Assembly (NCBI RefSeq): GCF_030326305.1
Contig: NZ_JACAKB010000011.1
Location: 49,660-113,659, forward strand
Origin: Myroides odoratimimus
GTDB lineage: Bacteria > Bacteroidota > Bacteroidia > Flavobacteriales > Flavobacteriaceae
Direction: 5' to 3'
DNA length: 64,000 bases
The translations under genes were made by a program, and so were the position numbers. Below, one piece after another: positions 35,412 to 43,173 of this stretch; position 1 is the first letter of the stretch; each line of letters starts with the position of its first letter. The notes under the pieces are model-generated. The model did not search any database and was not told the DNA's origin. It saw nothing but the letters and a program-made list of their open reading frames with translations.

Positions 35412-36554
35412 TTAATCCACCTTGTTAAACTTGACAACAAAATAAATCAACACCAAGCTTAGCAAGGCAAAAATCAACATCGCTAAGGGCAAAAATTGTA
35501 AGCCATAATAAGCTATTACCTTTCCTCCAACAAAAGTTCCAACAGCAATTCCCAAGTTACCAAAAGAAGTAGAAAGACTACTGCCTAATTCAAAAGGCAG
35601 CTTGGTTGTCTTCTGTAAGAATGCTGTTGCATTCAAATATACAGGAGTATAAAATAGGCTCCACATGGATACAACTAAAACCGTCAAGATAGATTCACTT
35701 CCCGAAATATAAAGAAGTAAAGCTATTAGAGCTGCTCCCATAATGTAAAACACATTGCTGTAAACCACACCTTTAGACAATACCTTCCCTCCTATGTACA
35801 TGGCTACAACACCTATCAATCCAAATAAAAGCACCATATTCCCAACCATCAGACCAGACATATTCTTCTCTTTACTCAAATAGTCTGCAAAATAGCTGTA
35901 AACGCTAAACCACATCGCTAAAATAAATAAATTAACTAATGCACTTCTTATAAAAGAGAGATCTCTAAAAACTACTAGTTCTTTAGTGTTAAACACTTTT
36001 GTGTCACCTGGAACACAAGGTAAAAAGATATAAATAGCCATAAAGGCAATACTACTCACAATTCCTTGAATTAAAAAAATGGCTTCTAACCCATAGCCAT
36101 TTGTCAAGTATGTAGCCAAGGGAATAGTAGTAAAAGACGCAATAGTAATACCGCTAAATACAATACTCATCATCTGACTGTGCTTATCTTTTGGTGAAAA
36201 GCGAACCGCTATAGAAAGCGCATTGGCAATATAGACTGGCTGTAGTAAAGCAGAGATAAGCCTCAGAGTAAACAACAACCAAAAAGGAGGTAAACTCACT
36301 GAGATAAAACTTGAAATTACAAATAAAGCTAAGACTAATAGCATTACTTTCTTTTTGTCCATTCGAACCGTTAAAACAGTCATCAAAGGATCTAAGAAGG
36401 CAATCACTAAAGCAAATCCACTTAAAAGCCAACTTGCTTGATCTATTGAAATTCTATAATGTGAAGCTATCTGTGGCAGTACTCCAATAACACCAAACTC
36501 TGTTGTAATAATACTCAGCAGTCCTAAGGCTCCTACGTAGGCATATTTCTTCAT
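35412..36554 (-). CDS. MFS transporter (AraJ/DHA1-like)
   Basis: A 380-residue inner-membrane protein with about 12 helices. The N terminus TEFGVIGVLPQIASHYRISIDQASWLLSGFALVIAF matches the sugar-efflux/arabinose-exporter-like (AraJ, SotB) branch of the MFS. It is likely an exporter, with unknown substrate. It is divergent from the HxlR regulator at 36697, with two or three inverted repeats in between, so it is probably the regulated target. Confidence 0.8.
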   Translation of the reverse strand: MKKYAYVGALGLLSIITTEFGVIGVLPQIASHYRISIDQASWLLSGFALVIAFLDPLMTVLTVRMDKKKVMLLVLALFVISSFISVSLPPFWLLFTLRLISALLQPVYIANALSIAVRFSPKDKHSQMMSIVFSGITIASFTTIPLATYLTNGYGLEAIFLIQGIVSSIAFMAIYIFLPCVPGDTKVFNTKELVVFRDLSFIRSALVNLFILAMWFSVYSYFADYLSKEKNMSGLMVGNMVLLFGLIGVVAMYIGGKVLSKGVVYSNVFYIMGAALIALLLYISGSESILTVLVVSMWSLFYTPVYLNATAFLQKTTKLPFELGSSLSTSFGNLGIAVGTFVGGKVIAYYGLQFLPLAMLIFALLSLVLIYFVVKFNKVD

Positions 36555-36570
36555 AAAAATTTAATCCATA

Positions 36571-36588
36571 CTTTTGCTTAATCAAAAG
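36571..36588. promoter_or_regulatory. Inverted repeat in the MFS-hxlR intergenic region
   Basis: CTTTTG and CAAAAG in perfect 6-6-6 symmetry, 17 bp upstream of the MFS start codon. It is a possible operator for the divergent HxlR protein. Confidence 0.4.
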
Positions 36589-36640
36589 CAGTTATACATC
36601 TCATTGTATTCTGTAAATACTAAGGCAAAAGTAAAGAGCG

Positions 36641-36655
36641 AGTTTAGAGTAAACT
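36641..36655. promoter_or_regulatory. Second inverted repeat in the MFS-hxlR region
   Basis: AGTTTA-GAG-TAAACT, a perfect 6-3-6 repeat 42 bp upstream of the hxlR ATG. Confidence 0.4.
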
Positions 36656-36677
36656 ATACAAGCGATTTTTGTGAGTA

Positions 36678-36695
36678 ACTAACAATTTTGTAAGT
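36678..36695. promoter_or_regulatory. Candidate HxlR operator next to the hxlR start
   Basis: ACTAACAA-TT-TTGTAAGT is an inverted repeat with 7 of 8 pairs matching, ending one base before the ATG of the HxlR gene. It is well placed for autoregulation. Confidence 0.45.
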
Positions 36696-36696
36696 A

Positions 36697-37074
36697 ATGG
36701 CAAAAAGAAAAGAAAATTCAACCAATAATATCAATAGGGAGTACATCACAACTAATTGTGATGCAATCTATACAATCTGCAAAATAGGTGGAAGATGGAA
36801 GATGATGATCTTATTTTACCTTGAGGAATATGGCACACTGCGCTTTAACGAACTAAAAGAGAAAACTGTTGGGATTACTGATCGCATGTTTTCGCTACAA
36901 TTAAAGGAGTTAGAAGCCGACAACTTAGTTACAAGACAAGTATATGCGGAAGTCCCTCCACGAGTAGAGTACTCCTTAACGAATATAGCTAAAGACCTTT
37001 TGCCTATTTGGCCAGCATTAGAAGATTGGGGAGCAAAACACCGTGCTTTAAGTGCTGTAAAACAAGAAGATTAA
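36697..37074 (+). CDS. HxlR-family transcriptional regulator
   Basis: A 125-residue winged-helix DNA-binding protein. Typical HxlR sequence: ICKIGGRWKMMILFYLEEYGTLRFNELKEKTVGITDRMFSLQLKELEADNLVTRQVYAEVPPRVEYSLT. A Cys near residue 26 and another near 33 could be redox sensors, as in some family members. It is divergent from the MFS gene. It interrupts the nitrite/NO block but has no obvious tie to it. Confidence 0.88.
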   Translation: MAKRKENSTNNINREYITTNCDAIYTICKIGGRWKMMILFYLEEYGTLRFNELKEKTVGITDRMFSLQLKELEADNLVTRQVYAEVPPRVEYSLTNIAKDLLPIWPALEDWGAKHRALSAVKQED

Positions 37075-37098
37075 AATAGCCTTGAGGGAAATATAACG

Positions 37099-37551
37099 TT
37101 ATATACCGCCATATCTGACAAAACTACCAAGTATCAACATCACAATGCTAATGGTCGTCACAGACAAGATGTGAAAAGTCATTAAAGGCAACTTTTGAAT
37201 ATCAGTCTTTAGGCGTGGTAATACATAAAACTGAGCACTTAATGCAAATAAAGCAATCGTGATCAGGCAAGCTAATTTTAGTGATACTACACGTTCTATG
37301 GGTGTTTCAAAAGTAAACCAGTTTGCCAACTTTACATTGTAGATATAGGCCATGCGTACACCTGTCAACAACATTACAAATAACGCAGGCGTACCAAACC
37401 ACTCATATCTACTCTCAAAGTTAAACAACTTCGCAACTGACTTCTCTTTCCAAACTTGAGGTAGTATCACAACACTTAATAAAATATGCCCTCCTACCCA
37501 AATAGTCGCGCCTAATAAGTGAAGTATTAATAAAAGGTGTAATTCATTCAT
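37099..37551 (-). CDS. CopD-like integral membrane protein
   Basis: A 150-residue protein with four membrane helices. The N terminus LHLLLILHLLGATIWVGGHILLSVVILPQV resembles the CopD family, with histidines at 5, 11 and 22 near membrane boundaries and H127 later. Relatives are heme- or copper-linked, but no activity is established for this small form. It is 6 bp after the polytopic histidine-rich protein gene and closes the norZ-ric gene row, so a part in NO or copper handling is inferred. Confidence 0.65.
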   Translation of the reverse strand: MNELHLLLILHLLGATIWVGGHILLSVVILPQVWKEKSVAKLFNFESRYEWFGTPALFVMLLTGVRMAYIYNVKLANWFTFETPIERVVSLKLACLITIALFALSAQFYVLPRLKTDIQKLPLMTFHILSVTTISIVMLILGSFVRYGGI

Positions 37552-37557
37552 AACATG

Positions 37558-38751
37558 CTATTTTTTTAAATATGATATAAGAAAGCTCAAGACACTAATA
37601 GGCAAAAGTACTGAAGCCCAAAACAAGGATAAAGGAGTATTCTCTATCCAAACAATATGCATAAAACCTTGTAAGCCCTGAACAAACAATAGAAATTCAG
37701 TAAGGACAAACCCAAATAGTAAGCTGAGTATCCCTATTTTAGTAAAAATATTAACATACATTTTTTTCTGTTGTATCATCAACCATAAGCCAAACCCACT
37801 CAAGACTCCTAACATATTCAAATGGATAAACCCCACAATCCAACTGCGCAATGCTTGCAATTCGTTGGCTATAGATTCTGATATTACTAACAACTGTGTC
37901 CCTATACGCATTGTAAAGCATATTCCTGCTAATATTAATAAAAGCCACGCAAAGTTAGCTTCGTTATTATCTCGTTGCTTAAACATCTTATAAACGGGAT
38001 TTAATAAATACCCCACAGAATAAAATTGCAATAAAACGCCTACTGTATTTAAGTAATGAAGTATAGGTAATTCTACATACCAACTCACGGGTAGAGCATA
38101 AGTGAGTATTACAGATACTATCCAAGTGTAATAAAAAGGCTTAAACTTAGATAAAGAGTATCCTTTAAATACAATAGCAAACAACAACGTCAAAAAAGCA
38201 GTTAAGAACCAACCGTCAAACTGGAAGTGCAAAAAGAACTGTATGCAAATTTGATAAAAAGCACTTGCTTTACCCATCATGCCAACTGCTGGTCCCAAAC
38301 ACCAAACACCTAAAGTAGAAGATGCCATAAAGAACAAGGACGTTTTTAATAAAACACCTTGCTGCGTTCCTGAGACAGTGTTGTTCTTCCACAGATGCAC
38401 GACAAATACATAAGAACAGATAATGTGCAATGTAGAAAAGCTAATAGAAGCAGCGGCATATCCCATAAAGGGAAAAGTCACCCCCATTCCAAGCACAGCC
38501 AATTGGGTTACCCAAAATAGTCGCGTGTAAAATGTATTTTCCTTATCGTTTTTTAATCCAAACTGTTGCACAAACAATACGTAAACCAGTAAATACAACC
38601 AACCTAATAAAGCAATATGAGAGTGCGTATGTAAAACATATAAAAACGTCACTCCTTCTATCGGATAAACGAAAATACTTCTCAACAAAAGTCCTAATAG
38701 GGCTGCTGCAAGAAAGTTGACCAAAGGAATGATGTAATAGACTGGTTTCAT
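37558..38751 (-). CDS. Uncharacterised histidine-rich polytopic membrane protein
   Basis: A 397-residue protein with about 12 membrane helices. Histidines cluster at helix ends: H41, H43, H45 in LHTHSHIALLGW; H109; H175 in FFLHFQFDGW; H310 in GFIHLNMLGVLSGFG. The arrangement recalls heme-copper oxidase subunit I or NnrS-type proteins but is not a full match to either as I can judge it. It sits just downstream of norZ and ric and directly upstream of the CopD-like gene, so it may bind heme or metal in NO metabolism (inference). A hairpin lies between it and ric. Confidence 0.7.
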   Translation of the reverse strand: MKPVYYIIPLVNFLAAALLGLLLRSIFVYPIEGVTFLYVLHTHSHIALLGWLYLLVYVLFVQQFGLKNDKENTFYTRLFWVTQLAVLGMGVTFPFMGYAAASISFSTLHIICSYVFVVHLWKNNTVSGTQQGVLLKTSLFFMASSTLGVWCLGPAVGMMGKASAFYQICIQFFLHFQFDGWFLTAFLTLLFAIVFKGYSLSKFKPFYYTWIVSVILTYALPVSWYVELPILHYLNTVGVLLQFYSVGYLLNPVYKMFKQRDNNEANFAWLLLILAGICFTMRIGTQLLVISESIANELQALRSWIVGFIHLNMLGVLSGFGLWLMIQQKKMYVNIFTKIGILSLLFGFVLTEFLLFVQGLQGFMHIVWIENTPLSLFWASVLLPISVLSFLISYLKK

Positions 38752-38764
38752 AAACTGTTATACA

Positions 38765-38798
38765 AGAAGTGCCTTAAACTTAAAGGTAAGGCACTTCT
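38765..38798 (-). terminator. Hairpin between ric and the polytopic gene
   Basis: A perfect 11-bp stem (AGAAGTGCCTT / AAGGCACTTCT) with a 12-base loop. There is no good U-tract on the minus strand, so it may only attenuate or stabilise the RNA rather than end it. Confidence 0.5.
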
Positions 38799-38815
38799 AT
38801 GAAATTTGAAAAAGA

Positions 38816-39529
38816 TTACTCGAATTTTTGTTCTAATACTATTGCACTTGGAAACAAAATATTATTTTCTAAGTGAATGTGTTTATGTAGGTCATCTTCG
38901 AACTCTTTTAGCATAGCGTAAGTAACCTTATATGTATTACATCCATCTGCTGGTGGTGTATAATTATTAGACAACTCTGCTATTTTTCGGAAACGCTCAC
39001 CTTCCCCATCATGTTCATGCATCATCATGGCAACTGGATTTTGTACTGTACCAAAATGAGGTGTTTCTAAAGGTTGTCCAGAAATAGTAGCAGATACCAT
39101 TTTGCGAATAAATGGGAAAAGTACTAATTCTTCTTTCTTCAAGTGTTGACTTAATTCACCAGCACATCCGATAAACAGTTCATTAATTTCTATTAATTCA
39201 GGATGTCTATCTCCATGTACGCGACTAAGCTTATTCAAGAACTGTAACAATACTGGTATCTTCTCCTCCACATAGCGATGGTGAGTCTTCTCAATATAAT
39301 CAGCTAACAAATCCAAAGGCCAGTGTCTAAAGTCAATATTGTTTTCAGCTTGATGCATTAACAACTTTTCTAACTCGTTAATAAGTTCCTCTTGATCTAC
39401 TGATTTTCTCTCACATACTTCATCAATAGTACGTCCTCCTTTACAGCAGAAATCAATTCCATATTTATTAAATACTGCTGCTGTTCTAAAATCTTCTGCT
39501 ACAAATGAGCCCACTGTTCTATTTTTCAT
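38816..39529 (-). CDS. ric: Iron-sulfur cluster repair di-iron protein (Ric/ScdA/YtfE)
   Basis: Cytoplasmic di-iron protein that repairs Fe-S clusters damaged by nitric oxide or peroxide. The 237-residue protein has the ScdA N-terminal domain (GSFVAEDFRTAAVFNKYGIDFCCKGGRTIDEVC, residues 7-40) followed by a hemerythrin-like four-helix domain with iron-ligand histidines (THHRYVEEKIP, HLKKEELVLFPFI, MMMHEHDGEGE, DLHKHIHLENNILFP). Its start overlaps the norZ stop by 11 bp, so the two are cotranscribed and share a job in NO defence. Confidence 0.93.
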   Translation of the reverse strand: MKNRTVGSFVAEDFRTAAVFNKYGIDFCCKGGRTIDEVCERKSVDQEELINELEKLLMHQAENNIDFRHWPLDLLADYIEKTHHRYVEEKIPVLLQFLNKLSRVHGDRHPELIEINELFIGCAGELSQHLKKEELVLFPFIRKMVSATISGQPLETPHFGTVQNPVAMMMHEHDGEGERFRKIAELSNNYTPPADGCNTYKVTYAMLKEFEDDLHKHIHLENNILFPSAIVLEQKFE

Positions 39530-41768
39530 GATTGTCTTTTTTTAATGTTAATTTGAATACAAATAATACGATTGCAAATATTCCGACTGTAAAGATTACA
39601 TCCCCTATTGTACGTAGCCATTTCAGCGTATTCATTGCCGGTAATTGCATTAACTCACTTGAGCGAGCGTACCACATACCATGTTGAATACTTTCAATAG
39701 CTTGCCATATACCGATTGGCAACAAACTTAAAAGTGCCATTAGTAGCAAACCTAAGTTCAATCCCCAAAAGCCTATTTTTAATAACTTCTCATTCCATTG
39801 TACATTCCTGTAGATACTTCTTAATACGAAAAGCATTAGTCCAATCCCCAACATTCCATACACACCAAACAAAGCAGTATGACCGTGAAGAGGGGTTGTA
39901 TTTAACCCTTGTACATAATACAGTGCTATGGGTGGATTAATAATAAAACCAAATACACCAGCTCCTAAGAAGTTCCAAAAAGCGACAGCAACCATAAAGT
40001 ATATCGGCCATTTATAGTCTTGTAACCAACCTTTATGTGTAGATATTTTATAGTTCTCATAAGCCTCGTACCCTATTAAAGTTAATGGCACAACTTCTAA
40101 TGCACTAAATGTTGCTCCTAAAGCCATTACTGCCGTAGGCGTACCAGAAAAATACAAGTGATGGAAAGTACCGATAATACCACCTGACATAAATACAATG
40201 GTTGAGAATAAGGCTCCATTAGTCGCTGTTTTCGTTTTAATCAATCCCATTCGAACAAATAAAAACGCCAATACTACAGTTGCAAATACTTCAAAGAAAC
40301 CTTCAACCCATAAATGCACTACCCACCATCTCCAATATTCTGCAATGGCTAAGTTTGTTTGTCTTCCCCACATTAATCCAGCACCATAAAATAAGGCAAT
40401 GGCTCCACAAGAAATTAAGAATAAGATTATCAAATTGCGGTGTTGACTGCCCTTTTCTTTCAATACGGGGATAAGAGGTCTTATCATTAAAGCTAACCAA
40501 ACAAATAATCCCACGAATAAGAATATTTGCCAAAAGCGACCTAAGTCTACGTACTCATATCCTTGATGTCCAAACCAAAAGTTTTGTACCAAGTCGAGCT
40601 TTTGCATAATCCCAAACCACTGTCCTATCATTGATCCCAATACAATAATTAGCAAAGCAACAAATAGGAAGTTTACTCCGAATACCTGAAACTTTGGATC
40701 TTTTCCACCGACAGCCGGAGAAATATAAAGTCCTGTTCCTAACCAAGCAGTTGCAATCCAAAAAATAGCTAATTGAGTATGCCATGTACGAGTAACAGAA
40801 TAAGGTAAAATCTTATCTAATGGAATACCGTATAACCCTTGCCCTTCTACACCATAGTGAGCCGTAATAATACCTAATCCCACCTGTAACAACATCAATA
40901 AGCAAACAACCCAGAAATACTTCTTCAGAATTGTCATACTTTTAGTCACTGTTCCATTTGATACTGGGTCTTTGACTGGTACCATTTCTTCTTCTTCCTG
41001 TTTAGAGGCTACGTGATAATACACCAATACCCCAACAGCAAAAATCAATAAGATAATACTCACACCTGACCAGGCTAACAGAGGTGTAGTAGCAACATTT
41101 CCAACCAAGTCCTCTGCAGGCCAGTTGTGCGTGTAACTGATATCGCTATCAGGTCTATTCGTTACCGTAGCCCATGTTGCCCAAAAGAAGAAAGCATTCA
41201 TTTGCTGTAATCTCACTGGGTCAGTAATTGAATTATTGGGAATAGCATAGTCTTTGCGCAATTGTGCAAATTCAGGGTCATCAGTAAATAACTTGCTATA
41301 ATACTCCTGTAAATACAGCCTTGCCATATTGCGTTCAGGTGTTATCGTTAATATCCCTGTTGCTTTATCATACGTATTAGGTCTGATATTAGCTTGTAAG
41401 TGTGCTTTTAAATAAGCTTGTTCTTCTAAAGAACTTTCAGCATAAGTTTTATGATACTTTTCCTTTGCGTAATAATCTAATAAATACAAAGCTTCGCGAT
41501 GTAAATAGTCTGCAGTCCAATCAGGGGCAACGTAAGCACCATGTCCCCATACAGATCCAACCTCCTGACCACCGATACTCTGCCAAACATTTTGACCGTC
41601 TTTGATATCTTTATCAGATAAGATTACTTCACCAGTAGTCGTCTTGACTTCAGTTGGTACAGGAGGAGCTTCTTGGTAAATTTCTATACCATAATAACCC
41701 AGTACCCCAAACGAGAATAACATCACTATCGCAAATGCTATCCATAACTTTCTTTGTTTATTTTTCAT
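39519..41768 (-). CDS. norZ: Quinol-dependent nitric oxide reductase
   Basis: Inner-membrane enzyme that reduces two NO to N2O with electrons from quinol. The 749-residue single subunit has one N-terminal helix, a ~200-residue extracytoplasmic domain (GQNVWQSIGGQEVGSVWGHGAYVAPDWTADYLHREAL) in place of the NorC cytochrome, and about 12 more helices with heme and FeB ligands (TRTWHTQLAIFWIATAWLGTGLY, WRWWVVHLWVEGFFEVFAT, GTFHHLYF, LHGHTALFGVYG). Upstream is a copy of the nirK/rrf2 inverted repeat. Confidence 0.95.
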   Translation of the reverse strand: MKNKQRKLWIAFAIVMLFSFGVLGYYGIEIYQEAPPVPTEVKTTTGEVILSDKDIKDGQNVWQSIGGQEVGSVWGHGAYVAPDWTADYLHREALYLLDYYAKEKYHKTYAESSLEEQAYLKAHLQANIRPNTYDKATGILTITPERNMARLYLQEYYSKLFTDDPEFAQLRKDYAIPNNSITDPVRLQQMNAFFFWATWATVTNRPDSDISYTHNWPAEDLVGNVATTPLLAWSGVSIILLIFAVGVLVYYHVASKQEEEEMVPVKDPVSNGTVTKSMTILKKYFWVVCLLMLLQVGLGIITAHYGVEGQGLYGIPLDKILPYSVTRTWHTQLAIFWIATAWLGTGLYISPAVGGKDPKFQVFGVNFLFVALLIIVLGSMIGQWFGIMQKLDLVQNFWFGHQGYEYVDLGRFWQIFLFVGLFVWLALMIRPLIPVLKEKGSQHRNLIILFLISCGAIALFYGAGLMWGRQTNLAIAEYWRWWVVHLWVEGFFEVFATVVLAFLFVRMGLIKTKTATNGALFSTIVFMSGGIIGTFHHLYFSGTPTAVMALGATFSALEVVPLTLIGYEAYENYKISTHKGWLQDYKWPIYFMVAVAFWNFLGAGVFGFIINPPIALYYVQGLNTTPLHGHTALFGVYGMLGIGLMLFVLRSIYRNVQWNEKLLKIGFWGLNLGLLLMALLSLLPIGIWQAIESIQHGMWYARSSELMQLPAMNTLKWLRTIGDVIFTVGIFAIVLFVFKLTLKKDNHEK

Positions 41769-41777
41769 ACCTTTTAA

Positions 41778-41801
41778 ATAGAAGACTTTTTTATCCTTTA
41801 T
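41778..41801. promoter_or_regulatory. Candidate NO-responsive operator of norZ
   Basis: On the plus strand: ATAGAAGAC, a 6-bp T-run spacer, ATCCTTTAT. It shares the 9-6-9 architecture of the nirK site and 15 of 18 arm positions. It lies 10 bp before the norZ start codon. Confidence 0.55.
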
Positions 41802-41839
41802 TGCTTTGTAAAAAAAGGGAAGTTACTCCCCGCGTATAA

Positions 41840-42274
41840 TTACAACTTCAAAAAAGTATCACCAGACTTGGTACCATTGGCTAACTCTCGCAAAGTAGTA
41901 GTTTCTAACATATTTCTCAATCCTTCTCGGATTGCTTTAAATTTAAAGTGAACAGGACAAGGGTGTGTTTCAGAACACTGAGCCAACCCTAATCCACATC
42001 CCTTGTAGATAGAATCACCATCGATCACATTCACTACCTCACATAACTTAATATTATCTAAGCTTGCTATCGGAATTTCAAATCCTCCTCCTACTCCCTT
42101 AACCGATTCAATCACTCCGCTTTTAGAAAGCTTTTGAAGTATCTTAGCTGTAAAAGCTTCTGGAGCATCTATTTCTTTTGCTATTTCTTTAAAGCCTACA
42201 CGCTCCCCTTTCAGTGAAGATACTGAGATAAAAACAACTGAACGAATAGCGTATTCACAAGCTTTAGAAAACAT
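41840..42274 (-). CDS. Rrf2-family (NsrR/IscR-like) transcriptional regulator
   Basis: A 144-residue winged-helix repressor. The N-terminal HTH is standard Rrf2 (MFSKACEYAIRSVVFI; FKEIAKEIDAPEAFTAKILQKLSKSGVIESVKGVGGGF). Three cysteines, C93, C100 and C106, suit binding of a [2Fe-2S] or [4Fe-4S] cluster as in NsrR and IscR. Position directly upstream of norZ-ric and matching operators argue for NO sensing (NsrR-like). An in-frame start 33 bp upstream exists, but the canonical MFSKACEYA start at 42274 was chosen. Confidence 0.88.
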   Translation of the reverse strand: MFSKACEYAIRSVVFISVSSLKGERVGFKEIAKEIDAPEAFTAKILQKLSKSGVIESVKGVGGGFEIPIASLDNIKLCEVVNVIDGDSIYKGCGLGLAQCSETHPCPVHFKFKAIREGLRNMLETTTLRELANGTKSGDTFLKL

Positions 42275-42293
42275 ATCATTTATTTTAATAGTA

Positions 42294-42301
42294 CAAATAT
42301 A
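42294..42301 (-). promoter_or_regulatory. -7 box of the Rrf2-type regulator gene
   Basis: The minus strand reads TATATTTG, 20-27 bp before the start codon. A TTG 22 bp further up lies inside the inverted repeat at 42316-42339, so the regulator would repress itself. Confidence 0.6.
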
Positions 42302-42315
42302 AAACAATTCTACAT

Positions 42316-42339
42316 ATAAAAGACAATAAAGTCCTTTAT
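42316..42339. promoter_or_regulatory. Candidate NO-responsive operator of the rrf2-type gene
   Basis: Arms ATAAAAGAC and GTCCTTTAT (one mismatch) around a 6-bp spacer. It is identical to the nirK site at 22 of 24 positions. It covers the presumed -33 element of the regulator's own promoter. Confidence 0.7.
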
Positions 42340-42353
42340 ATATGAAATAAAAA

Positions 42354-42386
42354 AAGCAATATTAATCCAATAGACTAATATTGCTT
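42354..42386 (-). terminator. Terminator of the lipocalin-DUF721 unit
   Basis: A perfect 11-bp stem (42354-42364 and 42376-42386) with an A-run before it on the plus strand, 28 bases after the DUF721 stop. Confidence 0.8.
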
Positions 42387-42413
42387 CTTATATAGATAAC
42401 TATACGTTATTAC

Positions 42414-42725
42414 TTATCTAAAAATTATTTCTTTTATTACCTCTCTCCCTAACTCTTCATTTATCATTCTAATTATCTTACTCTTTCCATAAGTTAATTC
42501 CTCGCGTACAATAGGAGAAGACAAAGCTACATAAAGTACATCACGTTTTAAGAGTATATCTAATGTATAATTAGCTATTCCTGGTCCTAACAGATTCTTC
42601 CAAGCGGCGCGAACATCAAGATTATCAATTCCTTTATCTAAGTTATTCTCCTTTATAAAAATCTTTAAAAGATCCTGAATACTGCTCTCTTCTCTTAATC
42701 GTTTATTTACATCATACTTTTTCAA
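42414..42725 (-). CDS. DUF721 (DciA-like) family protein
   Basis: A 103-residue basic cytoplasmic protein with the DUF721 pattern: W-x-x-LLGPGIANYT around residues 47-59 and LSSPIVREELTYGKSKIIRMINEELG near 72-97. DciA, from this family, helps load the replicative helicase in many bacteria; whether this short Bacteroidota form does so is not known. It lies 8 bp after the lipocalin-like gene. Confidence 0.75.
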   Translation of the reverse strand: MKKYDVNKRLREESSIQDLLKIFIKENNLDKGIDNLDVRAAWKNLLGPGIANYTLDILLKRDVLYVALSSPIVREELTYGKSKIIRMINEELGREVIKEIIFR

Positions 42726-42733
42726 TGCTTATA

Positions 42734-43162
42734 CTATTTTAAGGTAAAAGGTACTGCCTTTTTATAATAATAGATGATATCATTTTCATTTTTTACAACG
42801 AATTCATCTTCATCTAATTTTATCAATTCTTCCTTCCACTCAGAGAACTCAGTCTTATACATTAACCAAGTTTTTCCAGACTCCTTAACTATAGTAAGAT
42901 TTTCTTGCACCTCATTAGTTAAATATTCACCATTTACCTGTGGCATTACTTTCTGGCGAAAACCAACTCCTTTATCATTGATTTCGAAGAAATCAATAGA
43001 AGAGTTAATGGTGTAATCTTTCTCTTCGCCATCTGGCAATTTTGCTTTCTCTATTTCCCAATAACCATTAATTTCTTTTAAATCTTCAGATGTAAATTCT
43101 TTTCCACAACTTGCCATTAAAAAGAGTACACTAATGAAAAGCACTTTATATAATCTATACAT
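42734..43162 (-). CDS. Lipocalin-like lipoprotein
   Basis: A 142-residue protein with a lipoprotein signal (lipobox MASC, C19). The mature part begins GYWEIEKAKLPDGEE, the GxW opening of lipocalin-like domains, and continues with alternating strands. It probably binds a small hydrophobic ligand or is structural in the envelope; no ligand is known. It lies 11 bp after ftsY and is probably cotranscribed with it and the DUF721 gene. Confidence 0.65.
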   Translation of the reverse strand: MYRLYKVLFISVLFLMASCGKEFTSEDLKEINGYWEIEKAKLPDGEEKDYTINSSIDFFEINDKGVGFRQKVMPQVNGEYLTNEVQENLTIVKESGKTWLMYKTEFSEWKEELIKLDEDEFVVKNENDIIYYYKKAVPFTLK

Positions 43163-43173
43163 AACTATTACTT

